Source: Roseovarius confluentis (GTDB lineage: Bacteria > Pseudomonadota > Alphaproteobacteria > Rhodobacterales > Rhodobacteraceae). From it: a DNA stretch of 64,000 nt. Location: positions 124,001 through 188,000 of the forward strand of contig NZ_PPFE01000004.1 of the NCBI RefSeq assembly GCF_002917925.1, given 5' to 3'. Numbering within the stretch: position 1 is the first letter of the stretch; the number at the start of each line of letters is the position of its first letter. The translations under genes were made by a program, and so were the position numbers. The notes beneath the pieces are model-generated. The model had not been told where the DNA came from. It saw only the letters and a program-made list of their open reading frames with translations, and did not search any database. This document shows, piece by piece, positions 26,337 to 33,939 of this stretch.

Positions 26337-27905
26337 TCAAGAAATCTCATATTCAGGCAGCCGGTTGATTGCGTTGATCTTTGTCGAAAGCGTCACGTCA
26401 CCATAATCGTCACCAGCTGTTCTGGCGGCGTGGCCCTGTATTGCATCAAGAACCCGATCCTGGATCCCGATCTCGCGCCCGACTGTCTTGAACCTGTGCC
26501 GCCAGCCATGCGAGGGCTGAACACCTTCCGGCACAAGGTTTTGCTCTTTGAGCCAATCACCGACGCGATTGGCCATTTTCTTCGCGTAAGTCTGATAGTT
26601 CTTGTGCTCTTTGCCGTTGTGAAAGATGGGTCCACTATTGATCGTGTGCAGATAATCGAGAAAACCGAGCTTGATGATCTGGGGGTGCACTGGCACGTCG
26701 CGCCATTGACCGGTCTTTGTGCCCCCGGCTTCTGGCGTTATCCTGATCGTCATGTTGCCACCAACTTCACGGAAATCTTCACGGCGCAGTTGGGTAATCT
26801 CGGCAACGCGCGCCCCTGTGAATGCACACAGCCAAGGCACCCACCTTTTGGCAGCAGTGATCTTTTCTCCTTCCATAATCGTTCCATTGAATGAGGTCTT
26901 AGGCTGATAGTTAAAGACCGCGGCGAGCAGCTTTATTGCTTCTTCGGTCGTGAAGCCGCGCTCTCGATTGTGGATGGGTTTCCGTGCAGCCAACCGCACA
27001 CCGACAGCGGGATCGTCGTTTATTCTGTCTTGTTCGGTGGCCCATCTGAACAGGCTGCGGATCGTCGGCAAATAGACTTTGCTGACTGTCGATGGTTGTT
27101 TCTCCTGCAAAGTATTTTCCACCCAATCCAACATGTTTTTCTTGGTAATCTTGGTTGCATCGTCGTGGCGTAGGAACTTGATCAGACTTTTGATTGCCAG
27201 TTCCTGTCTGCGCCCCCCGTCCTTCATATATCCCAGTCGCTGGCGAACCTGCACGTAGTCTGCCCACAGCTTCTTGATGCTCACCGGCGCAGAAGCGCTC
27301 TGCGGAGGCTGCGCGTTCTTGATTATCGGCGCAGTAGGGGTTCCAGTGAAATCTCCCTCGTCACGCTCGGCCACCCGCTCCAGTGCCTCTAACTCGGCAC
27401 TGCAAAGGGCACGGGCAATCACTCGCCATTCGTCGCTCCCCATTGCCGCATCGAGATTTCCGGAGGCGCGGAAACGCTCAATCTGCGGCCCTACGAGATC
27501 CGCAAGTTCTCCATCATCGGCGTGACCAGCTATCGCCGCGCGCAGTCTCTGCACCAGTAGGTCGTCAATGCCGATAGACGGCCAGCGCGCATCATTGCCT
27601 AGCTCATCGTCGAAAGCCAATCTTTGCATGTAATGGCTCATGGCGATCTGGTCAGGAGCGAGTGGATAGCGTGCCCGGCCGGTCTGCAATGTTCCTGCGC
27701 TGATCTTCCTTTCAGCGAGGGCGATTTGATGTTGAAGCTGAGCGACAGCACCTGGAAGCAACTTGATTGCTTGTCGGTAGTCACCGCCGAGAGGGGTGCG
27801 CAATTCAGTTTTGCCGATGATCCCACGCAGATCTTTGGGAACGACCAGTCGAGCGTGATAGCGTCCGTTGCGATTCACGAAGTTCCTAGGTTTTCCCGCC
27901 ATCAT
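26337..27905 (-). CDS. Tyrosine recombinase/integrase of the island
   Basis: The 522-aa integrase is of the long DUF6538-like type. An N-terminal segment MMAGKPRNFVNRNGRYHARLVVPKDL gives arm-type DNA binding, followed by a SAM-like core-binding domain (about 215-305) and a catalytic domain. Catalytic residues are visible: Arg in FTGARVAEI near 370, HGWR at 466-469, His492 in QGHAA and Tyr501 in DDYGD. All are intact. It reads leftward, and its start codon lies 94 bases from the right repeat in the SRP RNA gene, the usual layout for an element that uses the 3' end of an RNA gene. It should cut and join the 24-bp core. Confidence 0.93.
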   Translation of the reverse strand: MMAGKPRNFVNRNGRYHARLVVPKDLRGIIGKTELRTPLGGDYRQAIKLLPGAVAQLQHQIALAERKISAGTLQTGRARYPLAPDQIAMSHYMQRLAFDDELGNDARWPSIGIDDLLVQRLRAAIAGHADDGELADLVGPQIERFRASGNLDAAMGSDEWRVIARALCSAELEALERVAERDEGDFTGTPTAPIIKNAQPPQSASAPVSIKKLWADYVQVRQRLGYMKDGGRRQELAIKSLIKFLRHDDATKITKKNMLDWVENTLQEKQPSTVSKVYLPTIRSLFRWATEQDRINDDPAVGVRLAARKPIHNRERGFTTEEAIKLLAAVFNYQPKTSFNGTIMEGEKITAAKRWVPWLCAFTGARVAEITQLRREDFREVGGNMTIRITPEAGGTKTGQWRDVPVHPQIIKLGFLDYLHTINSGPIFHNGKEHKNYQTYAKKMANRVGDWLKEQNLVPEGVQPSHGWRHRFKTVGREIGIQDRVLDAIQGHAARTAGDDYGDVTLSTKINAINRLPEYEIS

Positions 27906-27998
27906 GATCAGCCTTTGTAACCAAAACTGTAACCTTCAAACGGCCAATGCCCCCTATTTGCAAGGGCTTTGTTTAATTTCAACGGACTAGTGTGAGAA

Positions 27999-28022
27999 TG
28001 GGTGAGAGGCTGGACAACGACC
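27999..28022 (+). repeat. attR-like 24-bp direct repeat within ffs 3' end
   Basis: Identical to 8-31. On the minus strand this is the 3' strand of the terminal helix of the SRP RNA. Integration here therefore leaves a complete RNA gene on the right side, while the copy on the left is a bare duplicate. Confidence 0.88.
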
Positions 28023-28100
28023 CAAGCGGGGCTCGTTACGGCTGCTTCCTTCCGGACCTGACCGGGTTGGCGAGGCGCCTGCCCGCGCCAACCTCTCGAC
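28002..28100 (-). ncRNA. ffs: Signal recognition particle RNA (4.5S-like)
   Basis: The minus strand contains the universal SRP tetraloop region GTCAGGTCCGGAAGGAAGCA. The 5' GAGAGGTTGG pairs with 3' CCAGCCTCTC to close the long hairpin, giving an RNA of roughly 99 nt as in other alphaproteobacteria. It binds Ffh for co-translational membrane targeting. Its 3' end is the island attachment site. Exact ends are estimated from pairing. Confidence 0.93.
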
Positions 28101-28104
28101 CGGA

Positions 28105-28133
28105 TACCTAAGCTTTCTGGGGGGGATTCGCAA
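28105..28133 (-). promoter_or_regulatory. Probable promoter of the SRP RNA gene
   Basis: On the minus strand TTGCGA (28133-28128) and TAGGTA (28110-28105) are 17 bases apart, and the -10 box lies a few bases before the RNA 5' end. The -10 box overlaps the stop codon of the upstream nucleotidase gene and the -35 box lies inside its coding sequence. Confidence 0.55.
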
Positions 28134-30096
28134 GGTCTGCCAGTCTGACAAGGGGAATGGCGAGGCGCAGGAAGCCTGTCGCGTCCACACCAAGATCGCG
28201 CGCGCCCAGGGTCGCGAGGTCTTCTGGGTGATTGCGCGCGCCGGGGCCGGTTTCCAGCAGAACGGTCGCATCTCGCGGGCCGTCGAGATGCCAGCCGCCG
28301 GCGACGGGCAAGGTGCTGTCGGTGCCGGTGTCGCGCAGGAACGCGGTGAGGTGGTCACGGACGGTGCGTGCACTTTGATGCACCACGGCCTGGGCTGTGG
28401 CACGTGGATAGGGGCCCCCACCATGGGCGCGGAAATTATTGGTGGCCACGCAAAAGAGAGCATCGTGCGACAGGGGCGTGCCGTTGCGCGAAAGGTCGCG
28501 GATGCGCCGTGCGCCGGAGTCGATCAGTTGCCCTTGCGGGTCATAGCGTGGCGGTTGGGACAGGTCGATGCGATAGCTAAGGCCCGAGATCGTGTCGAAC
28601 GCATGACTTGCGAAGGCGGGGTTCCAGAGTGGTTGCGGCGTGGTGCCATGGCCTGGCAGGATCTGATGAAAGCAGGACGCGGCGCGCTCCAGCCAGTCGG
28701 CGATCTGCGCCCCGGTCAGCCGCAGCCCGATCAGGGTGTTGGGAAACGGGTAGAGCTCGGCCATGTGCCCCAGGGTCAGCGGACCGGCGGGGATGTCGAT
28801 GAAATCGCCGGGCCCGCCATGGCCGCCGGATTTGTAACAGGGTGTCGCGGCCAGGACCGGCAGGTCCGTGTCCTCGGTGTCGCCGAGCGCGGCGGAAAGC
28901 GCGGCTGTCTTGGCGTCGAGTACCGGGTGGAGCGCGTTGCAGGGTCGGACCCGTGCGAAATAGCTGTGGATGGGATGCGCCGTGTGGCCGACGGTTTGGG
29001 AGGTGACCTGCAGTGTCGCCAGGTGGGCCGGGCGCGTGACGGCGGAAAGATCCGGGTCGGCGGCGGCAGGGGCGGTGCCGTCTGCTGGAGCCACGGGTTG
29101 TGCGCGACAGTGGAAATCCTGCACGGACCATGCCGCGGTCGCCGCATCCTGCGCAAGGCAGAGATCCAGCACGCCCAGGTGTGAACCGCGAAAGCCAGCC
29201 ATGACGGCCGGAACCCCGGCGAGGGTGCCGGCGTGGTGATCGACGCCCGGCGCGGGAGGACCGGGCGCCGTGGTTTCGGGAAAGACCTGATGACTGTGCC
29301 CGGTCAGAAGCGCGTCGATCCCCGGCACCGTGGCCAATGCGAGGGCCGCGTGCTCAAGGGCCGGGTCGGCGCTGTCGGACGCGGACGCGGCGGGGCCGAT
29401 CCCTGTATGGGCCAGAACGATGACGATGTCGGCGCCGGCCTCGCGCAGGTGGGGTACTTCGGTCACCGCGGTCTCGACGATGCCGCGTGTGGTGACGCGG
29501 CCCGCAAGGTGCTGATGGTCCCATGTGGTGATCTGCGGCGGCAGCAGGCCAAGCACGCCGATGTGCAGCGTGTGCTCCTTGCCGCGGTTGTCGCGCAGGA
29601 CCGTCGGCAGGATGACGGAGGGCGGATGCAAGGGCGTTGCAGCGGGTCCGGCGTGCAGGACGTTGGCGCAGAGCACGGGGAAGGTGGCCTCGGACAGGGC
29701 GCGGTCCAGCCAGTCGAGGCCGAAATTGAACTCGTGATTGCCAAGTCCGACAGCGTCGTAGCCCAGAGTGTTCATCGCGGCGATTACGGGGTGCGGGCCG
29801 GACCAGCCGCTGTCCGGGCCGGTGCCGATATCGCTGAGCGCGGAGCCTTGCAGGAAGTCGCCATTGTCGAACAGCAGGCTGTTGGCGGCCTCGGCGCGGG
29901 CGCGGGCGATCAGCGTGGCAGTGCGGGCCAGCCCGTGGCCCTGCACTTCGGCATCGCGGTGATAGTCGTAGGGCGCAAGATGGGCGTGGACATCAGTGGT
30001 TTCCAGCACCCGCAGCCAGATATGATTGTCCGGGATGGGACGATCCGCGGATGCGGGCGCGTGCGGCCAGGTGTGGTCAGGCGCGGTGTTATTCAT
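28108..30096 (-). CDS. cpdB: 2',3'-cyclic-nucleotide 2'-phosphodiesterase/3'-nucleotidase family
   Basis: A 662-aa binuclear metallophosphoesterase. Metal-binding motifs occur in order: ETTDVHAHL near 33, FDNGDFLQGS near 76, GNHEFNFGLDWL near 118, VLAHTG near 220 and GHSHQVFPE near 258. The C-terminal 5'-nucleotidase domain carries FCVATNNFRAHGGG near 570. Such enzymes release phosphate and nucleosides from 2',3'-cyclic nucleotides. Unusually for the family no signal peptide is seen; the N terminus (MNNTAPDHTWPHAPASADRP) is hydrophilic, so it may be cytoplasmic or use another start. Its 3' end abuts the ffs promoter. Confidence 0.9.
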   Translation of the reverse strand: MNNTAPDHTWPHAPASADRPIPDNHIWLRVLETTDVHAHLAPYDYHRDAEVQGHGLARTATLIARARAEAANSLLFDNGDFLQGSALSDIGTGPDSGWSGPHPVIAAMNTLGYDAVGLGNHEFNFGLDWLDRALSEATFPVLCANVLHAGPAATPLHPPSVILPTVLRDNRGKEHTLHIGVLGLLPPQITTWDHQHLAGRVTTRGIVETAVTEVPHLREAGADIVIVLAHTGIGPAASASDSADPALEHAALALATVPGIDALLTGHSHQVFPETTAPGPPAPGVDHHAGTLAGVPAVMAGFRGSHLGVLDLCLAQDAATAAWSVQDFHCRAQPVAPADGTAPAAADPDLSAVTRPAHLATLQVTSQTVGHTAHPIHSYFARVRPCNALHPVLDAKTAALSAALGDTEDTDLPVLAATPCYKSGGHGGPGDFIDIPAGPLTLGHMAELYPFPNTLIGLRLTGAQIADWLERAASCFHQILPGHGTTPQPLWNPAFASHAFDTISGLSYRIDLSQPPRYDPQGQLIDSGARRIRDLSRNGTPLSHDALFCVATNNFRAHGGGPYPRATAQAVVHQSARTVRDHLTAFLRDTGTDSTLPVAGGWHLDGPRDATVLLETGPGARNHPEDLATLGARDLGVDATGFLRLAIPLVRLADLANPPQKA

Positions 30097-30307
30097 GTTT
30101 AAAGTCGAATTTCACTAATCAAGGAGTTTACCCGGACGGATCCAAGACTGGCACAGGGGGTGGGTGGCGGCAATCTCCTTTCGGTTGAGGTCACTTATTT
30201 AGGATCGCGCTTAGATTGGGGCGTGGGCGTGCGTGGGATTGCGGCTTCGGGGCGCGGCTTGCCGTTGGCGGGGGGCTGTGGCAGGTCTGCGGCAAAAGGA
30301 GATGCAG

Positions 30308-31264
30308 ATGCGCCATGCCGAGACTGTGACATTCGGCGGTTCGGGGTTGGACCGTGCTGCCGAGCTGCGGCGGCGACCGGAAGAGATCGCGCAGACGCCG
30401 CGCGAGGTGGTGCTGTTGTGGCAGGGCAAGCCGTTGGTCGAGGCGCCGGGACTGGACCGTCTGGCGCGGTTGCCCGCCGACCATCCGGTGCTGGCGCAGA
30501 CGGCCCCCGAGGCCGTGCTGCTGGGCCTGCAGGACGATGGGCGCCTGATCGAGGCGCGGGAACTGGTGGGCTGGATGCCCGAGGACGTGGACCCGGCCCA
30601 GATGAACAGCTTTGTCGATACGTCCGAGCAGCGGCATCCGCTGCTGGATGACACGCAGGTCTTTGCGGAGTTGCGCCGCGTCATGACCCGGCTGAGCCCA
30701 CGCGATGCCGAACTGGCCGCCACAGCGAAGGCGGTGCTGCACTGGCATGTCAGCCACCGTTTCTGCGCGCGGTGCGGGGCGCAGAGCGAGATGACCCAGG
30801 CCGGATGGCAACGCGCCTGCCCGTCCTGCGGCGCACAGCATTTCCCAAGGACCGATCCGGTCGTGATCATGCTGATCACCCATGGCAACAGCGTGCTGAT
30901 GGGCCGCTCGCCACATTGGCCGGAGGGCATGTTCTCGCTTCTGGCGGGGTTCGTGGAGCCGGGCGAGACGATCGAGGCGGCGGTGCGCCGGGAGGTCTGG
31001 GAAGAAGCCGGCGTGAAGGTGGGCGCGGTCGACTACCTGGCCAGCCAGCCCTGGGCCTTTCCGGCGTCGCTGATGTTCGGTTGCCGCGGCGTGGCGCTGA
31101 GCCGCGAGATCACCATCGACCCGGTCGAGATCGAGCAGGCGATGTGGGTCAGCCGCGAGGAGATGATGCAGGCCTTTTCCGGGACGCATCCCGTCCTCAG
31201 CCCGGCGCGAAAAGGTGCAATTGCGCAATTTTTGCTGCGCAACTGGTTGGCGGATACGCTATAA
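30308..31264 (+). CDS. nudC: NAD(+)/NADH pyrophosphatase
   Basis: A 318-aa Nudix hydrolase. A zinc ribbon (CARCG...CPSCG) lies near 155-180. The Nudix box GFVEPGETIEAAVRREVWEEAG follows near 215, and the NudC-specific SQPWAFPASLM is just after it. It splits NADH or NAD to NMN and AMP and can remove NAD caps from RNA. ATG at 30308 is preferred, six bases after AAAGGAG; ATG at 30302 would be too close to that site. The gene diverges from the nucleotidase gene. Confidence 0.95.
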   Translation: MRHAETVTFGGSGLDRAAELRRRPEEIAQTPREVVLLWQGKPLVEAPGLDRLARLPADHPVLAQTAPEAVLLGLQDDGRLIEARELVGWMPEDVDPAQMNSFVDTSEQRHPLLDDTQVFAELRRVMTRLSPRDAELAATAKAVLHWHVSHRFCARCGAQSEMTQAGWQRACPSCGAQHFPRTDPVVIMLITHGNSVLMGRSPHWPEGMFSLLAGFVEPGETIEAAVRREVWEEAGVKVGAVDYLASQPWAFPASLMFGCRGVALSREITIDPVEIEQAMWVSREEMMQAFSGTHPVLSPARKGAIAQFLLRNWLADTL

Positions 31265-31340
31265 CGCCGGTAACCGATAGGCATTCCAAGACCCTGCCCG
31301 GCGCGAAAGACCGGACGGGACAAAAAGAAGAGGCGCAGAC

Positions 31341-31808
31341 ATGAAATTCGTGGCCCATGAAGACGTAGAAGCCCCGATCGAGTTCGTGTTCGAGCAGGTG
31401 ACCGATTTCGCGGCGATCGAGCGGTCGGCGTTGCGGCGGGGTGCGGAGGTGCAGCGCGTCGACGACCTGAATGAGACCCGGCCGGGAATGAAATGGGACG
31501 CGGCCTTTAGCCTGCGGGGCAAGCGGCGCGAGATGCAACTGGAGCTGACCGAGCTGGACCGGCCCAATGGCTTGGTCATTGCGTCGCGCTCTCCCAACAT
31601 GGGCGGCAAGATGGTTCTGGACCTTGTGGCGCTGTCGCGGTCGCGCACGCGGATCAGCGTGGTGATCGACATGGCACCCAAGACGCTGGCGGCAAAACTT
31701 TTGGTGCAGTCGATGAAGCTGGCGAAGAGCAACCTGAACAAGCGGTTCAGCCTGCGCGTGGCGGGTTATGCCAAGGAACTGGAAGACCGCTACAAAAGCG
31801 ACGCCTGA
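31341..31808 (+). CDS. SRPBCC-family protein
   Basis: A 155-aa protein with the pattern of START/Bet v1-like ligand-binding folds: MKFVAHEDVEAPIEFVFEQVTDF at the N terminus, paired strands with W and R in the middle, and a long C-terminal amphipathic helix (LLVQSMKLAKSNLNKRFSLRVAGYAKELEDRY). The ligand is unknown. GAGGCG lies just before the start. It is probably co-transcribed with nudC, 76 bases upstream, and a terminator follows. Confidence 0.8.
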   Translation: MKFVAHEDVEAPIEFVFEQVTDFAAIERSALRRGAEVQRVDDLNETRPGMKWDAAFSLRGKRREMQLELTELDRPNGLVIASRSPNMGGKMVLDLVALSRSRTRISVVIDMAPKTLAAKLLVQSMKLAKSNLNKRFSLRVAGYAKELEDRYKSDA

Positions 31809-31826
31809 GCGTCTCGTGCTGATCGC

Positions 31827-31858
31827 AAAACGGGCCGCCGGTGAGGGCGACCCGTTTT
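31827..31858. terminator. Bidirectional rho-independent terminator
   Basis: AAAACGGG (31827-31834) pairs with CCCGTTTT (31851-31858). The stem continues inward with CGCC/GGCG after one mismatch. A and T tracts on the two sides allow it to end both the rightward SRPBCC gene and the leftward repeat-protein gene. Confidence 0.8.
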
Positions 31859-31880
31859 CCGGTGTCTGGCAGAGCCGAAC

Positions 31881-32471
31881 TTAGCCCAGCTGGTTGTCTT
31901 TCTCTTCATCCTGGAAGGGTGCGCCGAAGCCGTAGCCGAGCTGATTGTCCTTCTCATCGTTCATGAAGGGCGCGCCGTAGTTGCTGGCGACCTCGAAGGT
32001 GGCGGTGTCTGCGCCGTAGCCGCGCTGATCATCTTTTTCCTGGTTCACGAACGGTGCACCGTACTTGCTGGCGATCAATTGGACATCGGATGCCGTATCG
32101 TCGCCGTAGCCGCGTTGGTCGTCCTTGTCCTGATTGACGAAGGGCGCGCCGTATTTGTTGCTGGCTACAAGTTGACCGGCGGATGACGCGTCAGCGCCGT
32201 AGCCGCGTTGGTCATCTTTCTCCTGATTGACGAAGGGCGCGCCGAAGTTTGCGGCGAGGCCCAACTGGTTGTCTTTCTCTTCATCCTGGAAAGGTGCGCC
32301 GAAGCCAAAGCCCAGTTGGTTGTCCTTTTCTTCGTCGAAATAGGGGGCACCGTTGGACAGGACGCTGTTGTTGAGCGGTGCGCTGTGCTGGCCCAGGACG
32401 TTGACGACCTGAAGGGCGGCGGCGGGGGTGGCGAGAGCGGCGAGAACCGCGACTGTACTGATGATACGCAT
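31881..32471 (-). CDS. Secreted tandem-repeat protein (GAPFxxxEKDxQxGYG repeats)
   Basis: The 196-aa product has signal peptide MRIISTVAVLAALATPAAAL and then about seven tandem units built on GAPF-x3-EKD-x-Q-x-G(Y/F)G, with spacers of 0 to 15 residues rich in Ala, Ser and Asp. The first unit has GAPY and the last ends at the stop codon after QLG. AAAGGAAC lies seven bases before the ATG. Nothing else is present beyond signal and repeats. The regularly spaced acidic and aromatic residues could bind calcium or form a surface fibre, or the precursor could be cut into similar peptides; all are speculation. The family was not recognised. Confidence 0.85.
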   Translation of the reverse strand: MRIISTVAVLAALATPAAALQVVNVLGQHSAPLNNSVLSNGAPYFDEEKDNQLGFGFGAPFQDEEKDNQLGLAANFGAPFVNQEKDDQRGYGADASSAGQLVASNKYGAPFVNQDKDDQRGYGDDTASDVQLIASKYGAPFVNQEKDDQRGYGADTATFEVASNYGAPFMNDEKDNQLGYGFGAPFQDEEKDNQLG

Positions 32472-32965
32472 GATATGTTCCTTTCATATGATGTTCGTCA
32501 ATTCTGTTGACGGTGTGTGTTCGTTTCGGTGTTGGCGGCGCGGGCTGTCCGCGTCGTCTGCCGAACAAGATGGCGGCATTCGGGGTGCCGGCACAGGGGG
32601 GCTCCGCGCCTCGTTACTGGCCGAACACGCGGATGCACAGATCCGTGAGGATTGGCGTGACCCTGCTCTCAAGCGTTGTGTTGTCAGGAGCTTGAGATCT
32701 CGTATGGTATTGTTTTTAATTAATAAATATTGTTACATAGGTTTTGTGCAAAAGCGCACCAAATGGGTGCAGTTTTGGATGTAACGGTGCGTTTGTAATA
32801 ATTGACCTTGTGGCAGGCGGCGTGGACGGCCTTCGATGCCGGAATGTGGTCTCATGCATCCCGGCTTTTACCTGAAATATCGGTTGAGGACGCGCCGCGC
32901 GAAGCGGTCAAGCCTTGCGCTGTGCTTGGCCGCAAGCTGCGGATTCCGGGTTTTGGCGAAAGGTT
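32472..32965. other. Intergenic region upstream of repeat-protein gene
   Basis: About 490 bases. The centre (32695-32780) is strongly AT-rich (TTTTTAATTAATAAATATTG) within GC-rich surroundings and may hold the promoter of the leftward repeat-protein gene. No gene is supported; GC-rich frames here look like chance. Confidence 0.4.
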
Positions 32966-33799
32966 CTAGTGGCGGCGCGGATCGGCGGGGTAGACGCCCA
33001 GAAGCGTGATGTCGGAGGTGAAGTAATCCAGCTCCTCGAGCGCCAGCTTGACGCCGGGGTCGTCGGGGTGCCCCTCGATATCGGCGTAGAACTGCGTCGC
33101 GGTGAAGGAGCCGCCGACCATGTAGCTTTCCAGCTTGGTCATGTTGACGCCGTTGGTGGCGAACCCGCCCATGGCCTTGTAAAGCGCGGCGGGGATGTTG
33201 CGCACCTGAAAGACGAAGGTGGTCATCATGCCGTCTTCGCCGCGATAGGAACGGTCGGGCTCGCGCGACATGACGAGAAAGCGGGTGGAATTGTTGCCCT
33301 CGTCCTCGATCTCGCGGGCGAGGACGTCGAGGCCGTAGATCTCTCCGGCGAGTTCGGAGGCGAGCGCGGCCATCTCGGGGTCGCCGGCCTGGGCCACCTC
33401 GCGGGCCGAGCCCGCGGTGTCGGCGCCGGTGACGCGCTGGATGTCGTGTTGTGCCAGGAATGCGCGGCACTGGCCCAAAAGCATCGTATGGCTTTTGGCG
33501 CGCTTGACCTGTTCCAGCGACACGCCGGGCAGGGCCAGCAGGTTGATATGCACGCGCACGAAAGCCTCGGCAATGATGTGCAGGCCGGAGTCGGGAAGCA
33601 GGTGGTGAATGTCGGCCACGCGCCCGAAAGTGGAGTTTTCGACCGGCAGCATGGCAAGGTCCGCCTCGCCCGAGCGGACGGCCTCGATCGCGTCCTCGAA
33701 GGTGCGGCAGGGCAGGGTATCCATGTCGGGATAGGTGTCGCGGCAGGCCTGGTGGGAATAGGCGCCGGGCTCTCCCTGAAAGGCGATGCGTTTGGTCAT
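32966..33799 (-). CDS. pheA: Prephenate dehydratase
   Basis: A 277-aa enzyme for phenylalanine synthesis, converting prephenate to phenylpyruvate. The catalytic domain shows IAFQGEPGAYSHQA, LPVENSTFGRV and NNSTRFLVMSRE with the essential Thr-Arg-Phe. A C-terminal ACT regulatory domain follows with GVNMTKLESYMVGG, an alphaproteobacterial variant of the ESRP allosteric motif. Start 33799 (MTKRIAFQG) is chosen over the 10-residue longer frame. It is divergent from the cytochrome c gene over 140 bases. Confidence 0.95.
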   Translation of the reverse strand: MTKRIAFQGEPGAYSHQACRDTYPDMDTLPCRTFEDAIEAVRSGEADLAMLPVENSTFGRVADIHHLLPDSGLHIIAEAFVRVHINLLALPGVSLEQVKRAKSHTMLLGQCRAFLAQHDIQRVTGADTAGSAREVAQAGDPEMAALASELAGEIYGLDVLAREIEDEGNNSTRFLVMSREPDRSYRGEDGMMTTFVFQVRNIPAALYKAMGGFATNGVNMTKLESYMVGGSFTATQFYADIEGHPDDPGVKLALEELDYFTSDITLLGVYPADPRRH

Positions 33800-33939
33800 G
33801 TCGTTGGTTCTTCGCCTGATTTTTACCATTTCCCGCTTAATTTTGCCGAAGGCGGGCGTTTGGTCGCGGAAACTACACCTTGCGCCGCCCGAGGGGAAGC
33901 GGATAGATACCGCGCGAGAGATTCAGATGGAAGCGGGCT

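Noticed and set aside
31881..32471. Repeats of about 48-90 bp as CRISPR-like
   Set aside because: They are coding repeats of one secreted protein with conserved reading frame.
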